NCBI GenBank assembly: GCA_973895155.1 | Contig: OZ316894.1 | Span: 23,064,001 to 23,128,000 of the forward strand | Origin: Marsupella aquatica | Lineage: Eukaryota > Marchantiophyta | Direction of reading: 5' to 3' | DNA: 64,000 bases | Shown: positions 11,281-25,659 of the stretch, piece by piece | Layout: each line of letters starts with the position of its first letter | Numbering within the stretch: position 1 is the first letter of the stretch | The notes under the pieces: generated by a model | What the model saw: the letters and a program-made list of their open reading frames with translations, nothing else | What the model was told of the DNA's origin: nothing | Database searches by the model: none | Made by a program: the position numbers and the translations under genes

Positions 11281-12335
11281 AGACATTTCTTATTCAACAA
11301 AAATACTCAGAGAGGGTACAAAGCTCATAATCTGTTCTGCAGTGTCAGAACGAGCAAGGGACCTGGCATCACCCGCACTGGGCAGGCCTTCCCTCTGTTG
11401 GCTCTCAGACGTTGGTACACTCTAATCAACACCGCACTTTCCAAGAAAAAAGAACTCAATTCAAGGAACATGTTAGTGATTCGCACGAGAGCAGATTGAC
11501 TGATCGAGGAACTCCTATATTTTGTGTGAGCTACAAGAGCTTGACGGGCGCCTACATTGGACTGATGAGAAGGCCTTCCCTGAGGTGTCTACGAAATTGT
11601 ATTGGGAGAAGATCGTGCGGTGCTTGTTCGACTTGAAGCTCCTCATCCACAGGGTGAGTGAGAAGCCTAACTTGCAACTGGAGTTGATTGAGAAGGCAGA
11701 CTGAGAAGCTTGTACAAGTACGTTGCTGATTTTGCTTCTGTGTGCTGCTTGTTTCTGCATGTTTGATGCTAGAAATTAATTTGTCACTGGTTCTTTGTTT
11801 GTTTAGAAAAGGGTCTCAAAGCTTCAGATTTTATGGATCTTAACTCAGTAGTTAAGGTACGGACATAAAAAGTTATCAATTGCCAAATTCATGACTCGGA
11901 ACTTTTTGCCATAAGTATCGGTCATATATCTTGACCATTAACAGAAATATGTGAGTAGAGAAGTTTTTGAGCTCAAATAACACTAATCATGCAGTATACT
12001 AACATCAGACTTAAATCAATGATTCCTATGAAAACACCTTATAGAAAATTTTCTGAGTGAATGATTAATGTGAAAGTAATGGTTTAGTTGGCCTCTCGTG
12101 ATTTAATGTATTCTTTGTATGTGTTATCTTTCAAATATTCCTGTTTCCAATCATATTTTCGCCTTACAACAAGATTCATAGTTTCATTCAAAGGTTTTGG
12201 GATCACCACAATGAGCAGATTTCCGTAACTAATGTTAGTAACACTAACTACACTATAGAATGTACTAGTGTAGGGATTTTTTTTACTTCACTAAATACTT
12301 GTGTGGGAAGTAGCATTGCAACAAATTGGTACCAG
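11281..12335 (+). repeat. Duplicated block, unit b (left copy) with exon-like remnants
   Basis: Matches 37109-38130, with part repeated again at 38870-39330. At 11605-11701 a frame reads EKIVRCLFDLKLLIHRVSEK. The better-preserved relative at 37387-37512 gives 42 codons followed by a GTACGT donor. A second conserved short segment (KGLKASDFMDL) follows a TTTGTTTAG acceptor at about 11810. I do not recognise the protein. This looks like exon remnants of one gene that travelled with the segmental duplication. Confidence 0.5.
12323..12335 (+). repeat. Target-site duplication, left copy
   Basis: AAATTGGTACCAG, repeated at 16865-16877. The uninterrupted paralogous site at about 38130-38146 has a single near-identical copy, showing that everything between the two is an insertion. 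Confidence 0.75.
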
Positions 12336-14436
<2,101 letters not shown>

Positions 14437-14612
14437 TGAACTGCGGTGGGTGTAAAGACTCAGCAAGGGGTGGTTCTTGCTGCTGAAAAGCGAATGAGCT
14501 CAACACTTCTTGAGCCTAGTAGTGTTGATGATTATGGAAATTGATTCACGTATTGGATGTGCAATGAGTAGACTCACTGCTGATGCTGCTACCCTGATAG
14601 AGTCAACAACTC

Positions 14613-16290
14613 ACACCGGGTTAAATCAACACTGCATTAAGGCTCCCCAGCCTTCTTGGGGCCCATACCCTGCCTGACACAAATCCCAAAGTTGCTGCCC
14701 GCAAGCCCGCTTGACCGTCAATCACCGTTCTGGCGGACTCTAAATGTATTAGCCCCCCATCCATCGACGGACGGAAAAGTTCTGTTGTTTTCGAATTTGA
14801 TGCCCTTTAGAGCACAGGTGATGCCTAGCCTTGAATGCCCACGTCTCCCTCTATTTTTGTCCCTTGTTGTAATTCTCAGTTTTTGTCATTGTGGTTTGTT
14901 GCTTGCATTCGTGTGAAGTCCTATTCTGGCAGCTTGCGTTTGCGTAGCTGTAAGCTAAGGGCTGTCGCATTCGTGTGACTGTTCTGGCAACCCTACGTAC
15001 ATTTGCGCAGCTATAAGGGTGGACATTTACCACAGCGGGAAGAGAGGAAGGAGGACTATGGCTTTGAGGACAACAAAAGCAAGAGAACAAGCAGCTTCAT
15101 CTCAAATTACCAATATGGTAAGTTCTAGATTTTTTGTTTGTTCCAATTTATGTTCTATCCTATATGAAAAAACCAATTGAGGAAGCAGTAACTTAGCGAC
15201 TTTCTTGAATGGCAGGAGAAGGATGGCACAACACCATGTGCACTACTATCCAAGTGCAAAGTGGTTTGGGAATCTATCAGGCAGCATCTGAGTAGGTTAG
15301 GTAGGGACTATAAGGAAGGTAGGCGGCCACGTAGGACAACAAATCAGTTCACTCCACCACTTCCTACTCATGTCATAAACCTTGGAGGTGGTGCTAGGGA
15401 TGTAGTCATAAACACCAAAATTGACCTCAATGTATCCCTCGATGAGGAGGCTTCATGATAATGAAATTTGGTGCACAATGACTACACACTGTAACACTTT
15501 TTATTAAGAGCCTTTTAGAAGTAAGTATAAGTTACCTAGTTATTGACTAACTCATTTGAAGCATCTTTTCCTCTTGTGTGCGCAAATAATTGGACAATAT
15601 AGAATAGTCGCACAAATGCAAGTGTATTTCTCATTGGTTGAATGGGAAGAGGACAATGACCATCAAACTGTGCAAAGAATCTTGATATGCTAGAACAACC
15701 ACACAAACACAAGAAACAGATCATAGCTCTCAAACGCGGGGCTGCCAGAAAAGTCACACAAACGCGACAACCCTTATAGCTGTGTAAATGTAGGGTTGCC
15801 AAAACAATCACTCGAACCCAACTGCGCAAATGCGGGGCTGCCAAAATAGTCACACGAATGCAAGCAACAAACATCTATGGGTGCACAACTATGACAACCC
15901 TTATAGTTGGGTGATTGCAGGGCTGCCAAAACAATCACACAAACGCGACAACCCTTATAGGTGCGCAAATGCGGGGCTGCCAGAACAGTCACACAAATGC
16001 AAGCAACAAACCACAATGACAAAAAAATGAGAATTACAAGGGACGGAAACAAAAGGAGACATGGGCGTTCAAGGCTAGGCATGTCCTGCGCCCTAAAGGG
16101 CATCAAATTTGAAAAGAATATAATTTTTCCATCCGTTGATGGATCGGGGGCTATTACATTTAGAGTCCGCCAGAACGGTGATTGACAGTCAAGCGGGCTT
16201 GCGGGCAGCAACTTTGGGATTTGTGTCGGGCAGGGTACGGGCCCCAAGAAGGCTGGGGAGCCTTAATGCCGTGTTGATTTAACCCGGTGT
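14613..16290. mobile_element. Long-TIR DNA element with subterminal repeats (MULE/foldback-like)
   Basis: It begins ACACCGGGTTAAATCAACAC and ends with the reverse complement. The arms remain complementary for about 330 bp (14613-14940 against 15955-16290). An 8-bp duplication with one mismatch flanks it (AACAACTC at 14605-14612, AACAATTC at 16291-16298). Removing the element rejoins the proteasome reading GAGTCAACAACTCAAGCATTG-like, as in the parent gene. Inside the arms are tandem units of roughly 50-60 bp containing CTGGCAGCCCCGCATTTGCG (reverse sense), about five on the right (15720-16000) and two on the left (14900-15020). Long TIRs and an 8-9 bp duplication suggest a Mutator-like nonautonomous element; hAT is an alternative. 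Confidence 0.75.
15058..15458 (+). CDS. Two-exon small ORF carried inside the TIR element (100 aa)
   Basis: Exon 1 is 15058-15117 (MALRTTKAREQAASSQITNM), with a GTAAGT donor at 15118. The acceptor TTGAATGGCAG precedes exon 2 at 15216-15458. Both junctions are phase 0 and the spliced frame is open for 100 codons. The start context (GGACTATGG) is reasonable. The protein has a basic middle (RRPRRTTNQF) and the run VINLGGGARDVVINTKID near the C-terminus. I recognise no domain. It sits in the unique centre between the two TIR arms, with no transposase around it. That is the arrangement of a gene fragment captured by a Pack-MULE-like element, or of a small element-encoded accessory protein. Whether it is expressed is unknown. 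Confidence 0.45.
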
Positions 16291-16864
16291 AACAATTCAA
16301 GCATTGTTTGACCTTGCTCTGCACTTTGGTGAGGGTGATGAAGACTCTATGTCACTACCATTTGGAGTTTCACTCCTCATTGCTGGTCATGATGAGACAG
16401 GTCCTTGCCTATACCACACAGATATATCCATCAGGTACATTCTGGCAGTGTAATGCCAAGGCCATCAGATCTGGATCAGAGGGCGCTGACTCGTCCCCTC
16501 GGGACCATTGCAATAAAGACATGACTTAATTTGAAGGAAGCTGAAACTCTCGCTTTATCTACGTTAAAGAGGTTATGGAGGAAAAGGTAACAGCTTCCAA
16601 CGTACGTGGACATCGCCAAAGTTGTCCCAACTTATCACCTCTACAAAGCAGAAGTTGAGGAAGTCATTGGTCAGTTGTAATGAGAGGGAGAAGTGTCCAT
16701 TTTGTTCTCTTCTCAAAGAAACCATAGCTCATTTGGCTGCAAATTCAAAGGACTGAAGAAAGTGTAGCCTTCTTGGAAGCATTCCAAAACGTTCAACTTT
16801 CCACAACGTTTGTGATTAAATGGACAAGCCTTTTTTGTAGTGAGGAACAAAAAACAAAACAAAA

Positions 16865-16877
16865 AAATTGGTACCAG
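16865..16877 (+). repeat. Target-site duplication, right copy
   Basis: AAATTGGTACCAG, preceded directly by the A-rich tail of the retrocopy (GAACAAAAAACAAAACAAAA). The sequence after it (GAATTGGACTACTATGAT) matches the uninterrupted paralogue at about 38141. Confidence 0.75.
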
Positions 16878-17880
16878 AATTGGACTACTATGATAACTGT
16901 AATGCAGCTGAATCACAAGGAGGATAACTAAGGAAAACAAGCCCACGGCTTAGATTCCAAATCTAGATTACTCTTACAGATCATATAGACCAGGTTACAA
17001 GACAGTTCTTTAGGGTACCAGTAGGCCATGCCCGTGCATTGCACAGTTGCCATAACAGCTGTGTCAGTTGCTTTGAAGGTATTGTTGTTGAGGAAAATGC
17101 TGTCATTGCGAAAGTGTATGTGTAGGCACCAATGCCTGTGTGTCAATTGCACACTTGCCATTTTGGCTGTGCTGTTATTGTGGAAGTGGTCTTGTAACGG
17201 AAAGTGTGTCACTGCAAAAAGTTTTGTCGTTGAATGAAATTTGTGTTATCAAATGACTTGAAAGATGTTATTATTTTGAAAGTTGTCGGAGGGAATGGAA
17301 GGCACAAAATGGGTAGGGAGAGTTAGGCGGAGGCCATTGGGCTTTTGGTTGTCCTGGCTTTCCTGTTGTTGTCCCTTGTGTTCCCTTTTGCTTGGGTGGT
17401 TCTGCCCCGTTGCTTGCTACAGAGCACTCTTAAAAATAAAAATAAAAATAAAAATGGGCAGAAACTTTGATTCCCCCTGGGTGTCTATTTATCTAATGTC
17501 TAATTTTGTTCTCCCCGTCTTTGCCCCTTCCCTTATTTTCCCATTCTCTTTCCTCTTGTGTGCCTCCCCTCCCCTCCCCACCCCACCCCTTTGTTCTCCT
17601 TTTCCCTTTTCCACCACATCTTTAGCAGTGTGTACTGTTCAGCCTTAGCAAAGGCATACCCCATCAGAGGGCATCCATGTTTCACTTGCAGACTTAGTTA
17701 TGGCTCTCAAGAAGCATTAGAGTATCACACTCTGGTAGTGATAGGTTTTCCATTTTAGTTTTGTTCTTTACTGGTTTTTGCAATTTGCTTTAAATTCCCT
17801 TTTTAAAGTTTATGGTTTGTACGCTTTAGCTTTTACTTCATCCTACTTTATTTGGCCCATGATTGTACTTTGTCAAGTAA
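16878..17880. repeat. Duplicated block, unit b continued
   Basis: Matches 38141-38425 and then 39430-40070 of block 2. Within it, about 17325-17455 is absent from block 2 and ends in (AAAAT)n, so it is a short A-tailed retroposon. Block 2 in turn has its own insertion at about 39893-39988, also ending A-rich. No gene is supported. Confidence 0.5.
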
Positions 17881-19190
17881 CTTTGTGCGTTTCTTTTTGG
17901 AGGGGAGTGTTAGTGCCAAATGATGATGAAAAAATCAGTGGTAGCATTCTCTGATTGATCTGATCTGTTTTCCTTGCATTGATCTGACTTTGATTTTTTC
18001 TTAATTTTTTTTCAATACCTTTATTCCAATAAACCAAAGGGAACAACAAGGACACCTGCCTGGGAGGAGGAAGCAGGTTAGACCAAGAGAAATTAAGGGG
18101 GCTGCAAGAAGGAGCAAACCCATAGAAAATTGGAAGGGCATTATCCAACCAAATCGCCTATTGGAAGGAGGTCGATCAGAAGAGGAAGGAGGAGCCCCCA
18201 ATAACAGAAGGCACAAGCATAATAATTAATAATAATCATATCCCTGAGAACTGTCTACCAGAAACTGCAACTAGTGCCAGAAGACCGGCCGAGGCTCAAC
18301 AGGGACGTAGCCAAACTCCACCCTCCAGTGGCCACCACTTGATAGAGATCCCTTCCTTCACCAGAATAGCGACAGGCCACCATAACTTCCGCAACTCTTA
18401 ATCTCCAATAGTTTATCCGCAACTTTGAATCAATCGTTGAACTTTGTATTGTCCCAAACCTTCTTCTAATTTATGTGCTCCAGTATCTTTTGCTAGTGCA
18501 ATGTCGGGCGCCCTGATGCTACGTACTGTTAGTACTATAGTTAGAATCTTCTCTGACTTGCACAAGAGTTTTGGGAACATTTGGGCTTAGATAATTAGGC
18601 GATTCTTAATTGAATAACCTAATTCATGTTCAGTGAAATTGGGGGATTCATATCACTCCCAGTCAGAGCCTTAGTCAATTTGTGCAATGATCATGACAAC
18701 CTTGATTACACTACATTGTGTACTGCAAGGCAATGCTTGAGCATTGTTGACAAAGAGCTGAGTTCCCTATGGTTTTGTTTGAGAGTCTCTTGGCATGGTG
18801 CTCTTTCTCATACTAGTAGGAAATGTGTGTTGTGAAGGGATTCTTTCAAGTGATATAAATTTTGCTTGCAATGTGCAATTGTACACAACACCTCATGCCC
18901 AAAAGAATTCTCATTGGACTTTATCCTCTCCAAGTTCCCATCAACTTCCATGATCAAGCCAGATTCTTTCTTATGTTGCATGAGTCCTTACACAAGGAGG
19001 ATATGCATGGTTTGGGTGCAGGGTATTTCCCAACATTCCCCCAGTAATTCATTGTTTGATAACAAAGAAGTAGGTATTCCGGCCATCTTGGGGTAATGCA
19101 CCCAAATTACCTGCTGAAGCCCACAGGTACCAGGGTATATCACACTTAGAGTATTTTGACCTCTCCCCTACGTGTCTCCGAGGAATTTAG
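17881..19190. other. Intergenic, no gene supported
   Basis: AT-rich DNA. A T-rich start at 17995-18015 followed by CTTTATTCCAATAAACC is, on the minus strand, a polyadenylation-like signal plus A tail, so 18000-18230 may be a reverse-oriented retroposon. Short ORFs here show no homology I can name. Confidence 0.3.
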
Positions 19191-19199
19191 CTACGTACA

Positions 19200-21600
19200 A
19201 CCACCCACTTGTGAGGGGGTATTGTTGGGCTATTCTAACGGATGGCTCCAATTGCAGGCGTGTAGGTGTAGGCTGTGGCGTCCGTGGATGTATTGGAGGA
19301 TGATGTGCATCGCAACCATCCAATTTCCCCCCGCGAGGATGGTGAAAGTCCTACTTGCGATGGGGTATTGCTAAGGTATTGTGACAGATGTGCTCCAATT
19401 GAAGGCGTGCAGGTGTAGGTTGTGGCGTCCATGGATGTATTGGAGGATGATGTGCATCGCAACCATCCAATTTCCCCCGTGAGGATGGTGAAAGTCCTAC
19501 TTGCGAGGGGGGTATTGTTGGGGTATTGTGACGGATGTGCTCCAATTGAAGGCGTACAGGTGTAGGCTGTGGCGTCCGTGGATGTATTGGAGGATGATGT
19601 GCATCGCAACCATCCAAGTTCCCCCCGCGAGGATGGTGAAAGTCCTACTTGCGATGGGGTATTGCTGGGGTATTGTGACGGATATGCTCCAATTGAAGGC
19701 GTGCAGGTGTAGGCTGTGGCGTCTGTGGATGTGTTGGAGGATGATGTGCATTGCAACCATCCAATTTCCCCCGCGAGGATGGTGAAAGTCCTACTTGCGA
19801 GGATGGTGAAAGTCCTACTTGCGAGGGGGTATTGCTGGGGTATTGTGACGGATGTGCTCCAATTGAAGGCGTACAGGTGTAGGCTGTGGTGTCCGTGGAT
19901 GTATTGGAGGATGATGTACATCGCAACCATCCAAGTTCCCCCCCCGAGGATGGTGAAAGTCCTACTTGCGATGGGGTATTGTTGGGGTATTGTGACGGAT
20001 GTGCTCCAATTGAAGGCGTACAGGTGTAGGCTGTGGCGTCCGTGGATGTATTGGAGGATGATGTGCATCGCAACCATCCAATTTCCCCCCGCGAGGATGG
20101 TGAAAGTCCTACTTGCGATGGGGTATTGCTAAGGTATTGTGACAGATGTGCTCCAATTGAAGGCGTGCAGGTGTAGGTTGTGGCGTCCATGGATGTATTG
20201 GAGGATGATGTGCATCGCAACCATCCAATTTCCCCCGCGAGGATGGTGAAAGTCCTACTTGCGAGGGGGGTATTGTTGGGGTATTGTGACGGATGTGCTC
20301 CAATTGAAGGCGTACAGGTGTAGGCTGTGGCGTCCGTGGATGTATTGGAGGATGATGTGCATCGCAACCATCCAAGTTCCCCCCGCGAGGATGGTGAAAG
20401 TCCTACTTGCGATGGGGTATTGCTGGGGTATTGTGACGGATATGCTCCAATTGAAGGCGTGCAGGTGTAGGCTGTGGCGTCTGTGGATGTGTTGGAGGAT
20501 GATGTGCATTGCAACCATCCAATTTCCCCCGCGAGGATGGTGAAAGTCCTACTTGCGAGGGGGTATTGCTGGGGTATTGTGACGGATGTGCTCCAATTGA
20601 AGGCGTACAGGTGTAGGCTGTGGCGTCCGTGGATGTATTGGAGGATGATGTACATCGCAACCATCCAAGTTCCCCCCGCGAGGATGGTGAAAGTCCTACT
20701 TGCGATGGGGTATTGTTGGGGTATTGTGACGGATGTGCTCCAATTGAAGGCGTACAGGTGTAGGTTGTGGCGTCCGTGGATGTATTGGAGGATGATGTGC
20801 ATCGCAACCATCCAAGTTCCCCCCGCGAGGATGGTGAAAGTCCTACTTGCGATGGGGTATTGCTGGGGTATTGTGACGGATATGCTCCAATTGAAGGCGT
20901 GCAGGTGTAGGCTGTGGCGTCTGTGGATGTGTTGGAGGATGATGTGCATTGCAACCATCCAATTTCCCCCGCGAGGATGGTGAAAGTCCTACTTGCGAGG
21001 GGGTATTGCTGGGGTATTGTGACGGATGTGCTCCAATTGAAGGCGTACAGGTGTAGGCTGTGGCGTCCGTGGATGTATTGGAGGATGATGTACATCGCAA
21101 CCATCCAAGTTCCCCCCGCGAGGATGGTGAAAGTCCTACTTGCGATGGGGTATTGTTGGGGTATTGTGACGGATGTGCTCCAATTGAAGGCGTGCAGGTG
21201 TAGGTTGTGGCGTCCGTGGATGTATTGGAGGATGATGTGCATCGCAACCATCCAATTTCCCCCCGTGAGGATGGTGAAAGTCCTACGTGTGAGGGTATTG
21301 CTTGTGTATTCAGACGGATGTGCTCCAATTGTAGGCGTGGAGGTGTATGTTGTGGCGTCCATGGATGTATTGGAGGATGATGTGCATCATCGCAACCATC
21401 CAACTACCCCTCGTGAGGATGGTGAAAGTCGTACTTGCGATGGGGTATTGCTGCGGTATTCTGACTTGGGAGGGGGTATTTCTGAGGTATTCTGATGGTA
21501 TTTGCCGGATGTGCGCAGATTGGAGGCATCCAGGGGTCCACTGTGTGCCATTCGTGGATCTTGTGTGCCGGTATTTTGAAAGTATTCCGGGGATGTAGTG
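19200..21600. repeat. 147-bp satellite array with five-monomer higher-order repeat
   Basis: The landmark TCCGTGGATGTATTGGAGGA (with variants) recurs at 19281, 19428, 19575, 19722, 19892, 20039, 20186, 20333, 20480, 20626, 20773, 20920, 21066, 21213 and 21358. Spacings are 147 (mostly), 146, 145 and one 170. The 170 spacing contains a 24-bp local duplication at about 19775-19822. Monomers A-E (19281-20038) repeat as A-E (20039-20772) and then C-D-E (20773-21212), so whole groups were copied. Edge monomers (19200-19280, 21290-21600) are more diverged. Long ORFs on both strands arise because 147 is a multiple of three; I do not call them genes. Confidence 0.9.
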
Positions 21601-21800
21601 TTATTGGAGGCGTACATGGGAGGTGGATCCACGGAAAAATTCATGGGTACTTGGGGTTACTTCATTCAAATTGACAGACATACAGATTTGACAATGTTTG
21701 ATTATTTAGGAGCGCGCGCACGAGTCACAAAACTAGACATATATAAACCCCAAGCCCCTTCACTAGACGATGTTCTACCTGTAGCTATCTGACTAGTACC

Positions 21801-24800
21801 TTAGTCTTCAGCAACATTCTGTACAACATTCTCGGGGAAGATCCTTTGCTTGCCTTCCGCATTGAGAACCGGTAGATCTCTAATGATTACTCTGTTCTGC
21901 TCTAGAGCCCACCTGGCCACCATGTCTAATAACTCAGACGCAGTCTTCTGAGCATGTTTGGTGAATGGTTTGGGGGAAGTCTTTGATCGCTTGTTTGTAT
22001 CTGCAACAAACATGCGCAGCTTGGCGTCCACTTCGCATGTCTTCATCAATCCCATGGCTCTCATGCAGACCACTAATTTGGCGTCTTTAGTGAGTGTGTC
22101 AAAGTCTTGCAAAAGTTTCAGAAAGATAGGGTGGATGTTTAAAAGCACAACAACGGCCCCTCACATCCGAAAACAACTTACACAGCATATGATGCTGAAC
22201 AGGATTTTTATATATGTTTACGTAGTGCGGCTGAACTATATATGTACTTACTATGTTTGAGTCTTCAGCAACGTGTGATTTGCCACTTAATCTACTCCTA
22301 GTTCCTTGCGCGCACGGAACTTCTGCCTTGTTTTCCTGAACATATATATAAAATGGGCAGATCATGAAACCTTAAGACCATTATGTTCTACCTCCACCTC
22401 ATTATACACAAATGAATCGTACTTTAAACGAATCTATTACTTTAAACGAAGAACATCTTGAACCGACGGAATGTGTAATCATACCATGTTCTTGCCAGTC
22501 AACAACCGTTGTCGTGCATCCTCCTGTACTTTTGTTGAAATTGCCCTAAATGAAGGTACATTTTCTTTGCCTGGATTTGGAACCTTGCCTCGCCGTGTTC
22601 TTGTCAGGGGTGAATTGAGGTTACCAATGCTTCCAAGGACTCCATCTTGTTCTTTGTCTTTCTCAATCTTTACCTACCACAGCGCAAATCATCAATCAAG
22701 TCTCAAAAGCGGCTCTAAGAAACTTTTCAAGCATCACTTACAGTAGTACGAGGGGAACCTGATCACATTATATCCACCTACAGAATGAAATATTACACGT
22801 TCAGATTTGTACCTTGTACAAGAGAGGGTTATTTTCGTCTGCAATATTGCTGTCAACTTTTTGCCTCTTTACCTGCACCGGAATAAGTACATACCGTAAA
22901 CAAATTGAATTAGTATTGTCACTGTGCAATACATTTACCATATATAATATAAGAGTGCAGCATGACGGTACTTACTTACCTCTTGTTGTTTTGTTTTATC
23001 ATTAGGGCGCAAATAAGCACTTTCATCATCCTCATCAGATTGAATGTAAATCTGGGTGGACGGAGTGAAGCAATCAACATGCAAGTTGATAGTCGATGTC
23101 GACAATTGTTTTTGACTATCCTCATCTCCATTGCTGTGTGCAACCTCCTCATCTGCTTGAATTTCTTGCGCCTGCTGTGAAAACGAGCGGCTATGCAAGA
23201 GTGGTGACAACGGCTCTACCTCCGCTCCTTGTCTTGCATCATCTTCAGGGTCCGTTGATGCAGACGGGGATCCCGAAGGTTTCTTCTCTTCTAAAAGCAG
23301 CTGTTGCTTGTCGGCAGGACAGAGGCCGAAGGCCACATCGTTGGAAGCCTTCCTTGAGACAGCAGAACCCTGGGGAGAAAGTCCTGAATACCCAGGGCAC
23401 AATTTACGAGCCAGATTGGCGCTCATGGAACAGTATGCCCTCGGAACAAAAATTAACATGCCCTACAGGAAATTAAACATGACAATATAATTAGAGTCCA
23501 CAATGCAATATAAGAAATTGGGAAAGTATTGCACGTAGGCCACAAATACCCCACTCGTACCCCCTCATACCCCTATTACCCCACCCGTACCATTCGTACC
23601 CCACTCTTATTCTCATTCGTACCCCATTCGTACCCCAGATATGCCCCACTCATGCTCGGGGGTTTCACTTCCACAAAAATGGCATATCATGTGCGACGAA
23701 GGATAGGGTCATTTTATTGGTTCTAAGGGAAGACTTAAGAATTTTTGTAGAAGAACAATAGGGTCTTTTAAATTCAATTTTGAGACTTATAAGAACATTA
23801 GGGCCTTTTTAATCCAATTTTTAGAATATTCCAAGAATATTCCAACTTTATAGGGGTTAAAAAATAAATAAAAATTCTTACATTTTAGGGGGTCCAAGCC
23901 CTAAAAACGTCGCAGGCAATGGGGAGGTCCCCATATAGTGAGACCCCCGAGCACTCATGCCTCAAACGGATTCCATAAATAGTTTTCAAATTACAATGTA
24001 CTCAACATTCAAGATGTACTTCAAATAGAGGTCGGTGCATACTTATTGCCTTTAAGTTCCCAAACTGTACCATCTGAAGACCCTTTGCGGGTGTCATCAA
24101 TGGCACCCAGAAAGATGATAACTTTGACTTATCGCCATCAGACATGGCCTCCATGAACTTGAGCTTCCACCACCTTACCTTCTTAATAAGGTGGATGCTC
24201 TGTGGTATTCCACGACCAACCACTTCCCCACTATACTGCCCCCTATATTTGACCGATTTATCCGCGTCTCTCACTTGCAATTCTGCCAAAGTGGGCTTGA
24301 AGGCATAAGCACGAAGTTCCACCGAATACTCGGGGTATGACTGTCCATACTTAATGGCCAGGACCTCATCTTCATCTGCCTGTACCTTCATTTTTTCGAA
24401 GTCATCATCACCTCTTTTTGCCCCGCTTTTTGCAGCAGTACTTAGGGAACCTGCAATGGAAGTACGTGCAATTGGAGATCAGGATTGTACACACACTAAT
24501 GCGATGAACTCTCAAACAGAACAGAAATCAAGACTGATGAAACTACCTTCCATGTTCCTGGCGGTTGTTTTCCTCCATTCATGCTTTCTGTTCTTCACCA
24601 CTTCAAAGAGAAAGGCCTCTGGCCAAGGCATCTCATGTTTAGCCCCTGTTTCGGGACACACAAATTTCAGAGGCACAAGTTCATGCATTCTACTCCTAAT
24701 ATACAATCTGCACTTCTCCTTTATTTCTGTGTTAGACTTGAAGTCCGCACTCAAGTATTCGTAGATGTCCTTGTTGGTGTCGTATGTGGAAAACCAGATC

Positions 24801-25658
24801 CTCACAGTTCTAAAGTTTGCCTTGTGGGCGATGTGGGCGTGCGCATGACTAGTGGCCAGAATGGAACGTGCAGCAGATTTGTTTGTCACATTGAAAATGT
24901 CTTGGGGTGAAGGATAGAAGGACTGCAGCCGCATTAATGCACGAACAATATATTAGTGTGCGCGCTTTATTTTGTCGAAGGGACCCTATTGGATATATGT
25001 AGTACAACATACAAAATTCAAACAAGCAGATCGATATACATGGTATCACACAAAACAACCATACATCACGTATAGCAGGCACACAACAAGGATCATTTGT
25101 CATACCCCTCTCTATTGCGCTGTGTTTGGAACCAGTTACTGGGGTCCCCGCTGGGGTCGACTTCTCTCCACCAGTGCCACAATCCACATGTGAGCCCGCA
25201 TGTGAGGTCTCAATCTTAAGCGTATCAGCTGATCTGCCACTGCCTTGGAACGTCATCGAAATGGGATCCTCTTTGACCGAGAGTGGTTGCAGGGTAGAGG
25301 TCCCCCTCTGAAGGGTATCTGAGTTTTTGCCCACGATGTCTAATCGCAACCACTCTGGATCACCTTCGACATTAATTGTTGTGTTTGCGTTGTCAGCTGG
25401 AACGAGCAACATCGGAAATTGCCTATTCTTCATGTCCTTCCATTCAGCCACCCACTTTCTCAAGGCTGCCATGTGCTTGAAGATATGTATCCCTAGAGTG
25501 GAAAAGAAGAAGGACCACTCATCGTCGGTTCCCATAGCAAAGAAGCCATCCCCAGTAATTGCGAAGTGTTCGATCTTGGCGGAGTACATTGTTGTGCCTA
25601 TATGTAACGCAATTTGCTCACACAACTCAGAAGTGGTCAGCTTGTCCAAGTTGGCCAT
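21801..25658 (-). CDS. Unrecognised multi-exon gene
   Basis: Several adjoining minus-strand ORFs look like exons of one gene. Exon A starts at ATG 25658 (MANLDKLTTSELCEQIALHI) and runs to about 25150 or 25111. Exon B is 24922-24547 (acceptor CTGCAG, donor GTAGTT). Exon C is 24450-24043, joining B in frame. A Ser/acid-rich exon D lies at about 23459-22982. Small exons follow at about 22870-22815, 22740-22470 and 22340-22265, and a last helical exon at about 22160-21801 ends at a TAG. The C-to-D junction does not join cleanly in the frame I chose, so D's borders are uncertain or an exon is missed. B and C are dense in Trp, Lys and acidic residues (VRIWFSTYDTN, VRWWKLKFMEAMSDGDKS); the tail has LLNIHPIFLKLLQDFDTLTK. 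I recognise no domain. It could be a lineage-specific nuclear protein or a domesticated or transposon-derived gene. Confidence 0.45.
23530..23650. repeat. TCGTACCCCA minisatellite
   Basis: Imperfect 10-13 bp units built on TCGTACCCCA/TCATACCCC. It lies between exons C and D of the unrecognised gene, so it is probably intronic. Confidence 0.6.
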
Positions 25659-25659
25659 T

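Noticed and set aside
19235-21495. Long ORFs (up to 437 codons) with 49-residue repeats on both strands
   Set aside because: They follow from a 147-bp period (49 codons) with few stops; open frames occur on both strands and shift at the 146- and 170-bp units. No start context, splice signal or domain.
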